Position numbers and translations under genes: made by a program. From Streptomyces sp. HUAS MG91 (GTDB lineage Bacteria > Actinomycetota > Actinomycetes > Streptomycetales > Streptomycetaceae): 64,000 nt of DNA. The notes beneath the pieces were generated by a model, which saw nothing but the letters and a program-made list of their open reading frames with translations, made no database searches and was not told where the DNA came from. The stretch covers positions 6,138,001 through 6,202,000 of the forward strand of contig NZ_CP159534.1 in the NCBI RefSeq assembly GCF_040529335.1, written 5' to 3'. This document shows, piece by piece, positions 57,881-64,000 of this stretch. Numbering within the stretch: position 1 is the stretch's first letter; the number at the start of each line of letters is the position of its first letter.

Positions 57881-57897
57881 CCCGCCGGAATATCTGG

Positions 57898-59018
57898 TCA
57901 GGCCGCCATCGTGAGCGGGCGTCCGCCCCATCGGATGCCCTTCTCGCTGCGGATGCGGGCGCGTTCCCTGCGTTCGGCGGCCAGGACGTCACGATGGCGG
58001 GCGTTGACGTTGCGCCAGCGCAGGTAGGCGTGCAGAGCCTTGGTCTGCACGATGTGGTTGGGGTGGTGGGAGTTGGCGATGGTGAACTGTCTCAGCGGTC
58101 CGAAGTGGGCCTCTATGGGGTTTGCCCACGAGGCGTAGGTCGGGGTGAAGCACAGCTCGACCTTGTTCTTCTTCGCCCAGCGGCGATGTCGGCGCCCTTG
58201 TGGGCAGACAGGTTGTCCAGGATCACGTAGATCGGTGCGCCGTCGGGGCGGGCGGCACGGATCGACTTCAGCGCGGCCAGCGTGTTCGCGGCGCCCTTCT
58301 TGCACCGGTTGACGCCCCACAGGCGGTCGTCCCCAACCGAGTAGCAGCCATGGAAATAGCGCACCCCGTGGGTGCGGTGATATGTGGCGGGCAGTCGGCC
58401 GGGGCGCTTTCGTTCGGCCCAGCACGAGCCGGCGGTGGGCCGGATCCCGAGCGGGCCGAACTCGTCGAAGGCGAAAACCCGGTCGGAGAAGCGGTGAAGG
58501 ACCTCTTCGATCCGGTCCAGCTTCGCCTCGCGGTCCGGGTCCGGCGACTCCTTCCATGTCTTGGTGCGCTGGAAGGTGACGCCGCGGCGGGCGAGCAGGC
58601 CACGTAACGCCTCGCGGCCGATGCGGATCACCCGGCCGTGAACTTTCCGCAGGTAGGCGACGAGCTTGCGCAGCGACCAGCGGGTGAAGGGCTGGCCGAG
58701 CTTGGTGGGGCGGGTGATGGCCGTCTGGATGACGAAGTCCTCGTCATCACGATCGAGCAGGCGGGGACGGCCTCCCGCCCACCGAGGGTCCAGGCAGGCC
58801 AGGCCGATCTCGTTGAACCGGTGGATCACATCGCGCACGGTGTCCTCGTCGGCCTGCACCAGCTTCGCGATCACCGGTGCCCCGTTCCCGCCGGCCGAGG
58901 CCAGCAGCATCATCGCCCGCCGGTACCGCACCGAACTGGTGCTGCCCCGGCGCACGATCTGCTGCAGCTTCTGCCCTTCCTGGTCAGTCAGTCTGCGCAC
59001 CCGAACAGGCTCAGCCAC
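57898..59018 (-). pseudogene. IS630-family transposase, frameshifted
   Basis: The first frame (from GTG 59018, after GGGGGTG) covers the helix-turn-helix region (LTDQEGQKLQQIVRRG, DEDTVRDVIHRFNEIG) and the first two catalytic Asp residues (VFAFDEFGPLG and YVILDNLSAHKG). The rest, with WAKKNKVELCFTPTYASW and the catalytic Glu in NPIEAHFGPLRQF, is in another frame, so the frame changes near 58181-58187. Adding one C to the minus-strand GACATCGCCGC would restore ADIRRWAKKN. A sequencing error or programmed shift is possible but less likely than a one-base deletion. Confidence 0.87.
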
Positions 59019-59072
59019 CGCACCCCCAACGGTCGGATCGGACGTCACCGCACATCCAACCGCCACCACCAA

Positions 59073-59102
59073 CAACCCGGCGAACCTTCCCGGTCAGGGC
59101 AC
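59073..59102 (-). repeat. Right terminal inverted repeat of the IS630-type element
   Basis: The 30-nt right end reads, in reverse complement, GTGCCCTGACCGGGAAGG... and matches the left end at 29 of 30 positions. It is followed by TA (59103-59104). Confidence 0.9.
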
Positions 59103-59104
59103 TA

Positions 59105-59431
59105 GCCGGGCGACCGCTGCTGTGGTGCGCGGCTGAGCAGCGTCGGCGGCGTGAAAGGAATGATCAGCGGCCCGGGAAGGCGGCCTCGCCCCTCACTCCT
59201 TCGATGCCGCACGTATCAAGGAGCGCCACTCGAACCACATACACCCCGCACTCCCCTCAAAGCACGTACGTACGTTCGCTTGCTGTCCTACAGTCGGTGA
59301 TCGCAGTGCAGCTGGTGAAGGTCGTTCGGAGCGGGGGCTTCGCGTGTTGTCCAGGGTGATGTTCAAGGTGCCTGATGTGCCGCGCGGTTCGGGGCGGGCG
59401 GCGTGGTCGAGGAGATCGGGCGGGGACCGTC
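59105..59431. promoter_or_regulatory. Intergenic region between the IS and the hydrolase gene
   Basis: Apart from the IS target site, this 327-nt stretch holds a self-complementary ACGTACGTACGT (59264-59275) and TACAGT at 59289-59294, which could be a -10 box for the downstream operon. I see no coding sequence in it. Confidence 0.4.
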
Positions 59432-61087
59432 GTGGCCTCTGATTTCGCTCGGCTGTTGAAGCAGGACTTCTCGGACGCGGAGGCGTCGGCAGCGGCCTGG
59501 CGCAAGCTGTCCACCACCTCCGACACGCTGACGAGTCGTCACCGAGCGCGCGTCACAGGGCCGTTGCACCACTCCTGGAAGGGCGACGACGCCGACAGCG
59601 CGCTGTTCTTCCTGGAGGATGTCGAGTCGCGGCTGGGCGTGGTCGAGACCGAGGCAATGGCCGTCGCGCGGGTCGTCGACACCACGCGGGTCTGGATGGA
59701 GAACGCCCAGACCGCCCTGCGCAACGCCGTACGCCGTGCCGAGCAGGACCATTTCGAGGTCGACGACGACGGCTGGGTGACCGACCCGACCACCGCCGAC
59801 CTCCCGCACCAGGACCCCGACGCCCAGCAGGTCATCGCCGACCGCAACGGCCTGCTCGGCGAGTACCGCGCCCGTATCGACGAGGCCCTGGCCGACGCGC
59901 GCAAGGCCAGCGACGACGGCGCGAAGGCGCTCGGCCGGTTGAACGGCGACATCCTCACCGACCCGTTCAACCACGACGCCGCCGCGGAGTCGGCCGACGA
60001 CACCCGGCGTGCGATGAAGGACATCGGCGTTCAGGACCCGCAGATCCCCAAGGACGACCCCAAGGCGGCCGCCGAGTGGTGGAAGGCGCTCAGCCCCGAG
60101 GAGCGGCAGGAGTACACCACCCTCTATCCGAAGCAGATCGGGTCGACCGACGGGCTCCCGACCGACGTCCGCGACGACGCGAACCGCACCGCCCTCGCCC
60201 AGGAACTCAACGCCCTCCAGGAGGGCAACTACGACGAGACGTTCCCCGGCGAGAGCGACGAGACCGTCAACCAGCGCCTGAAGAACGCCGAGTTGCTGAG
60301 CGACCGGCTCGACGCGGGCGACAGCGCGACCAAGGGCAGGGAGCTGTACCTCATCGGGTACGACTCCAAGGACGACGGGCGGGCCGTCATCGCGATGGGC
60401 AACCCGGACACCGCCGACCACACGGGGATCCTCGTGCCCGGGACGAACACCAATATGGAGAGTGTGCCAGGGCAGCTCAACCGGATCGGCATGCTGCAGA
60501 AGTCGGCCGAGAACAAGTCCGACGGCGAGAGCGTCGCCATGATCACCTGGCTCGGCTACGACGCGCCCGAGGGGTCGCCGACCGACTTCAACAGCGTCGG
60601 CGGAACCGGGCGGGCCGAGGACGCCGCTCCCGACCTGCGGCAGTTCGTCGCGGGGACGCACGCCTCCCACGACGGTTCGCCCAGTCACACGACCGTCATG
60701 GGGCACAGCTACGGCTCCACCGTGGTCGGTGCGGCGGCGGCCGGAGGCAGTGGCCTCGGCGCCGACGACGTGGTGGTCGTGGGGAGCCCGGGGATGACCG
60801 TGCACGAAGCCTCGGATCTCCAGATGGACCCGGAGCACGTCTGGGTCGGTGGAGCCAAGGACGACCCCATCATCAACAACTTCGCCGGGATGACCCTCGG
60901 AGACGATCCCTTGTACGCGCCGTTCGGTGGGAACAACTTCGAAGTCGACACCCATGGCCACAGCGGCTACTGGGACCGGGACAGCGATTCCCTCGCGAAC
61001 CAGGGCGCCATCATCGCGGGCAAACCACCCACTGAAGTGCCGAAGGAAGTCAATGACGATCCGGAGCAAGGCTCCTTCATCGGTTAG
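59432..61087 (+). CDS. WXG100-type N-terminus fused to a DUF1023 alpha/beta hydrolase
   Basis: The 551-aa protein has an N-terminal helical part with HHSWKGDDADSALFF (Trp49-x-Gly51), which looks like a WXG100-type targeting domain, then a coiled region to about residue 180. The C-terminal DUF1023 hydrolase domain has the nucleophile elbow GHSYGST (Ser426), VVVGSPGM, and the probable catalytic His in DTHGHSGYW. It is likely an exported esterase or lipase. The GTG at 59432 has GGGGA upstream. It overlaps the following lipoprotein gene by 35 nt, suggesting coupling. Confidence 0.88.
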   Translation: MASDFARLLKQDFSDAEASAAAWRKLSTTSDTLTSRHRARVTGPLHHSWKGDDADSALFFLEDVESRLGVVETEAMAVARVVDTTRVWMENAQTALRNAVRRAEQDHFEVDDDGWVTDPTTADLPHQDPDAQQVIADRNGLLGEYRARIDEALADARKASDDGAKALGRLNGDILTDPFNHDAAAESADDTRRAMKDIGVQDPQIPKDDPKAAAEWWKALSPEERQEYTTLYPKQIGSTDGLPTDVRDDANRTALAQELNALQEGNYDETFPGESDETVNQRLKNAELLSDRLDAGDSATKGRELYLIGYDSKDDGRAVIAMGNPDTADHTGILVPGTNTNMESVPGQLNRIGMLQKSAENKSDGESVAMITWLGYDAPEGSPTDFNSVGGTGRAEDAAPDLRQFVAGTHASHDGSPSHTTVMGHSYGSTVVGAAAAGGSGLGADDVVVVGSPGMTVHEASDLQMDPEHVWVGGAKDDPIINNFAGMTLGDDPLYAPFGGNNFEVDTHGHSGYWDRDSDSLANQGAIIAGKPPTEVPKEVNDDPEQGSFIG

Positions 61088-61619
61088 AACTCGACTTGTC
61101 CACAGGACGGCCGCCCTGTGCGCCGTGTTGTTGATGACCGGAGGCTGCATGTCCCAGCACGACGACAAGAACGCTCCGCTGCCGCGCATGGAGAAGGCCG
61201 CGGCGCTGAAGTGGGCGCGGGACCACACCGCCCGTCTGGCCGAGGTCGCCGGGGTGGACATCCTCCCCGACACGGCCAAGACGGCCTTCGAGGAGTGCGT
61301 GGGAGAGCACGACGAAGTGGCTGAGGACGGCCGCTACAGCCTCTATTACTACGTGTACTCGCCGGCCCCGGCGACGGATCACACGCGTATCGTGCGCACG
61401 CTCCGTGAAGAGCTCGCAAAGAGCGGATACGAGATCACCGGATACCGGGAATTCAAGAGCGCCTATGAATCCTCGGTGCTGAGAGCCCGGAACAAGAAGA
61501 ACCAGTTCTCGGTGGAGGCCGAGACGGTCGGATCCGGCAAGAAGAAGCCTCAGCGCTTCTCCTTCTCCGTGAGCACGCCGTGCCTGCTCCCGCCCGGCGC
61601 CGAACAGCAGCAGTTCTGA
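61053..61619 (+). CDS. Lipoprotein, possible partner or immunity protein of the hydrolase
   Basis: The 188-aa protein has a lipoprotein signal: basic start, hydrophobic run ALCAVLLMTGGC with Cys32 as lipidation site. The mature part is charged (EKAAALKWARDHTARLAEVAGVDILPD, VRTLREELAKSGYEITGYREF). No domain is recognised. The start (ATG 61053, after GGAAG) lies inside the end of the hydrolase gene, an overlap of 35 nt. A membrane-bound protein coupled to a secreted hydrolase could protect the producer. That role is inference. Confidence 0.8.
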   Translation: MTIRSKAPSSVRTRLVHRTAALCAVLLMTGGCMSQHDDKNAPLPRMEKAAALKWARDHTARLAEVAGVDILPDTAKTAFEECVGEHDEVAEDGRYSLYYYVYSPAPATDHTRIVRTLREELAKSGYEITGYREFKSAYESSVLRARNKKNQFSVEAETVGSGKKKPQRFSFSVSTPCLLPPGAEQQQF

Positions 61620-61647
61620 CAGAGCCGAGAGGGCCGAGGAGCCGAGC

Positions 61648-62142
61648 ATGTCCGAGGAAACGCATGTGGACCCCGCCGAGCTGCGCGCCGCCGCCAAGGC
61701 CGCTGACGCGATAGCCGACGACCTGCGAGACCCGGCCGACAGGGCCGTCAAAGAGGCCGACACGGCAGGAGGCTCCCTCTCCGGCTGGGCGTTCGGCTCC
61801 GCCCTCCAGGAGATCTCCACCAGCTGGAAACCGGCCCTCGACGGCCTCCGGGCCCGGGCGCAGGCAGGAGCGGCCAACCTCCGCTCGTCGGCCGACGGCC
61901 ACGAGTGGAACGACGAACGCACCGGCAAGGACTTCGAGAACCTGGGCGCGGACGGACGTTCCACCACGACCCGGGCGACCCCCGGCGAGATGCCCGCCGT
62001 GCTGCGCGGGCCGAGCGGCGCCTCCCCGGCCCAGGGCGGCGCGTCGCCCGACCCGCGCACCCCGTACGGCACGAACATGCCGACGTACGACGACGGTTCG
62101 GTGAGTACGCGGCCCACGGCGGGCGAGAACCCCTTCGGGTGA
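61648..62142 (+). CDS. WXG100-like exported protein
   Basis: The 164-aa protein begins with a helical hairpin-like domain (ELRAAAKAADAIADDLRDP, LQEISTSWKPALDGLRARA), followed by a low-complexity tail ending ENPFG. The WXG turn is replaced by GGSLSGWAFG. A similar Gly/Pro/Thr tail is common in T7SS substrates of Streptomyces. The ATG at 61648 follows GAGGAG, 28 nt after the lipoprotein gene, so it is in the same operon. Confidence 0.78.
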   Translation: MSEETHVDPAELRAAAKAADAIADDLRDPADRAVKEADTAGGSLSGWAFGSALQEISTSWKPALDGLRARAQAGAANLRSSADGHEWNDERTGKDFENLGADGRSTTTRATPGEMPAVLRGPSGASPAQGGASPDPRTPYGTNMPTYDDGSVSTRPTAGENPFG

Positions 62143-62253
62143 GGCGGTCTGCGCCGGGGCAGGCAGGCGCCCGGGTGCGTGCTGAATCCGCGGCTCCGTT
62201 AGCCTGCTCGGAAGTGATCCGGTCATGTCACGGCTACGGGGAGGAACACGGGG

Positions 62254-62541
62254 ATGGCGGACTTCCAGATCGACACCGATCGCATGAGGACGCTGATCAA
62301 CAGGCTGGACCAGGTGGACGACCGCATGCGCGGCGCCCAGCAGCGGCTGAACAAGGTCGGGCCGACCGGCCTCGGCACGGACGGCCTCGACAACGCCTGT
62401 GACGACTTCCAGGACGACTGGGGCGACGGCATCAAGCGGATCGCCGACGCGGCCAAGACGCTGCACGAGGGCCTTCAGAAGACGCTCGACGCGTACGAGG
62501 CGACCGAACAGGACATCCGGTCGGGCCTCAGCCCGGCATAG
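62254..62541 (+). CDS. WXG100-like small protein
   Basis: The 95-aa protein has the length and helical hairpin of the family. The turn reads DDWGDGI (Trp56-Gly57-Asp58), one residue shifted from WXG. The YxxxE motif is Tyr81-Glu85 (AYEATEQ). The start is ATG 62254 after GGGGAGG. It precedes the 406-aa LXG-like gene by 66 nt, as a small partner often precedes a larger T7SS effector. Confidence 0.85.
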   Translation: MADFQIDTDRMRTLINRLDQVDDRMRGAQQRLNKVGPTGLGTDGLDNACDDFQDDWGDGIKRIADAAKTLHEGLQKTLDAYEATEQDIRSGLSPA

Positions 62542-62607
62542 CCCTGGCCACCGCCACTTCAGGAACGCGCACGGCGTGCGCGACCGCCACGCAACGGGGA
62601 GAAGACG

Positions 62608-63828
62608 ATGGGGATGTTCGACGATCCCGACTGGCCAGGACTGACGTTCAACCCGGCCAAGGGAGATCTGTCCACGATCGAGTCGCTGGCGTACGACGTC
62701 AAGACGGTCGGCGACGAGCTCGACGAGCTGCGCGAGATGCTGGTGGGCATCGGCAGGACCGACGGCGTCTGGGAGGGCGAGGCCGCCAGGAAGTTCCAGG
62801 AGAAGGTCGGCGAGCTGCCCAAGTACCTGAAGCAGGGCCACGAGTCGATGGCCGCCTGCTCCCGGGCGCTGCGCGGCTGGCACGACGAGCTCGAGACCAT
62901 GCAGCGGCAGGCCAAGAGCCTCGACGAACGCGCGGTCGAGGCCCGCAAGCGGCTCGACGAGAAGAACTCCGCGGTCGACCAGGTCAACTCCAGGATCAAC
63001 CAGGCGATGTTCAGCGACATCACCGAGCAGCAGGCCAAGGCCCTTTCGGAGGAGGCCGATTCCGCCTCGGCGGCCGCCCAGGCAGCCGCGTCCGACCTCA
63101 AGATCCTCATCGAGGACGGCGAGGCGCTGCGCCGCTACTGGGAGGAGCAGGCGGAACAGGCGGAGAAGGCCATCCGTGAGGCCGCGAAGAACCGTCCGCC
63201 GGACATCGGCTTCTGGGACAAGGTCACGGGCGGCCTGAAGGGCGCCTGGGACGGGTTCACCGACTTCCTCGCCGAACACGCGGACACGTTCTCCAAGATC
63301 GGATCCGTGCTGTCCATCATCTCCCTGGCGACCATGGCCGTCCCGCCCGTGGGAGCGGTGTTCGGGGCACTGGCCGTCGGCGCCAGCGCGCTCGCGCTGG
63401 CCGGCTACGGGGTCAAGACGGCCCGCGGCGAAAAGGTCGGAGTGATGGACTGGGTCGGCGCGGGCCTGGGCGTGCTGCCCGGTGTCGGAGCGGTCAAGGG
63501 CCTGACGGCCGGAGCGAAGGCGGCCAAGGCCGCGGCGACGGGCGAACGCCTCGCCGGTGTCTTCTCCCATGCCGACGAGATGGCGACCTCGGTCAACGTG
63601 GCCCGGGGCATGGCCGGCGGCGTCATGTACAAGGGCCTGGCGCGGGCGGGCAAGGCGATCGGTCTCGGCGACGAGGCCCTGGACGTCGGAAGCAACGTGA
63701 TGCGCGGAACGATGATCGGCATCAAGGGCATCGGCCTCGCGCACGGACTGGTGTCGGGCGGATCGAGCACGCAGTCGGCCGCCGCGCCGTCCAGCAGCGC
63801 GTTCATGTCGGCGGCGGGAGCGGCCTGA
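62608..63828 (+). CDS. Putative T7SS substrate with WXG N-terminus and hydrophobic region
   Basis: The 406-aa protein opens with a WXG100-type domain (DGVWEGEAARKFQEKVGELPKYL; Trp55-x-Gly57), goes on with coiled-coil-like helices (ETMQRQAKSLDERAVEARKRLDEKNS), and then a hydrophobic domain (about residues 230-260 and 275-305: LSIISLATMAVPPVGAVFGALAVGASALALAGYG) like a pore-forming or membrane-inserting module. No classical toxin domain follows. The stop lies 3 nt before the next start. Confidence 0.8.
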   Translation: MGMFDDPDWPGLTFNPAKGDLSTIESLAYDVKTVGDELDELREMLVGIGRTDGVWEGEAARKFQEKVGELPKYLKQGHESMAACSRALRGWHDELETMQRQAKSLDERAVEARKRLDEKNSAVDQVNSRINQAMFSDITEQQAKALSEEADSASAAAQAAASDLKILIEDGEALRRYWEEQAEQAEKAIREAAKNRPPDIGFWDKVTGGLKGAWDGFTDFLAEHADTFSKIGSVLSIISLATMAVPPVGAVFGALAVGASALALAGYGVKTARGEKVGVMDWVGAGLGVLPGVGAVKGLTAGAKAAKAAATGERLAGVFSHADEMATSVNVARGMAGGVMYKGLARAGKAIGLGDEALDVGSNVMRGTMIGIKGIGLAHGLVSGGSSTQSAAAPSSSAFMSAAGAA

Positions 63829-63831
63829 GCC

Positions 63832-64000
63832 ATGGACACGAGCTTCCGCGCCGCCGGCACCGCCGACATACCCACCGCCGTCTCCGAGCGGCTGCTGTTC
63901 CGGGTGCCGCCCGCCTTCTTCGAGCTGCCTGTCCAGGAGGATCCGGAGCTGGTCGGCGAGGCGCTGATCGAGCTGGCCCAGGACATCTACCCGACGGGCG
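63832..64000 (+). CDS. 5' end of a gene of unknown function (cut by the window edge)
   Basis: Only 56 codons are visible: MDTSFRAAGTADIPTAVSER, LLFRVPPAFFELPVQ, then DPELVGEALIELAQDIYP. It starts 3 nt after the preceding stop, so it is in the same operon and probably coupled. It looks cytoplasmic. It might be a partner or immunity factor for the LXG-like protein. Nothing more can be said from the fragment. Confidence 0.65.
   Translation, partial: MDTSFRAAGTADIPTAVSERLLFRVPPAFFELPVQEDPELVGEALIELAQDIYPTG

Larger units (their letters stand above)
57364..59102. mobile_element. IS630-type insertion element with an extra gene
   Basis: The element is bounded by terminal inverted repeats (57364-57393 and 59073-59102) that match at 29 of 30 positions, and is flanked by TA on both sides (57362-57363 and 59103-59104), as in IS630/Tc1 elements that duplicate TA. 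It is 1739 bp long, more than the usual 1.1-1.2 kb. The extra length is a 132-aa gene (57482-57880) placed convergent to the transposase gene. The transposase reading frame is broken, so the element is probably immobile by itself. Confidence 0.88.

Noticed and set aside
58141..58200. Programmed frameshifting of the IS630-type transposase.
   Set aside because: No slippery run at the junction; a single missing C explains the break better, so I call it a pseudogene while noting the alternative.

Overview
This is a high-GC actinobacterial chromosome segment, almost certainly Streptomyces. Evidence: GC-rich third codon positions, many GTG starts, the order rimP-nusA-ylxR-infB-ylxP-rbfA-truB...ribF, an IF-2 with a very long Gly/Pro-rich N-terminus, and an ESX-type (type VII) secretion locus just after ribF. 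From memory (not checked here), S. coelicolor carries its esx locus at the same place, before rpsO-pnp, so those genes would be expected beyond the right edge.

1-14.6 kb: a truncated lipoprotein gene, the translation/ribosome-maturation operon (rimP, nusA, ylxR, infB, ylxP, rbfA, truB), a pseudo-protease/P-loop NTPase fusion ending in a repeated element, an MFS exporter divergent from an HxlR regulator fused to a peroxiredoxin-like domain, ribF, and an AhpD-like CxxC protein. 14.6-20.8 kb: a complete peptide ABC importer operon on the minus strand (binding protein, two permeases, two ATPases).

20.8-35.9 kb: a Pro-rich ParA/MinD-like ATPase (EspI-like), a pseudokinase, two Ser/Thr kinases with beta-propeller C-termini, a DUF397 protein, and a 1288-aa polymorphic toxin with a translationally coupled candidate immunity gene. 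34.4-55.4 kb: ESX core and accessory genes. These are two mycosin proteases, a PPE-like Gly-rich protein, EccB, EccE, a Gln/Ala-rich partner, a second EspI-like ATPase, a Spo0M-like protein, two paralogous pairs (small WXG100-like protein plus CpnT-N-terminal-like protein), four paralogous membrane proteins, and a classical tandem pair of WXG100 proteins. No EccC (FtsK/SpoIIIE ATPase) and no EccD are in the window; the locus probably continues to the right.

55.4-64 kb: two membrane proteins, an IS630-type element carrying an extra gene and a frameshifted transposase, then a plus-strand run of probable T7SS substrates: a WXG100-alpha/beta hydrolase, an overlapping lipoprotein, three further WXG100-like or LXG-like proteins, and a gene cut by the edge.

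How it fits together (inference): EccB, EccE, the mycosins and the EspI-like ATPases are machine or accessory parts. WXG100 proteins and CpnT-like modules are exported helpers. The papain-fold toxin and the hydrolase are candidate effectors, with adjacent genes as candidate immunity. Most plausible new biology: the duplicated WXG100/CpnT-like cassettes with a shared C-terminal motif, the four-member Cys-containing membrane family beside them, the toxin with a papain-type domain plus a further C-terminal domain, the HxlR-peroxiredoxin fusion with a palindrome in its divergent promoter, and overlapping mini-ORFs in the infB leader.
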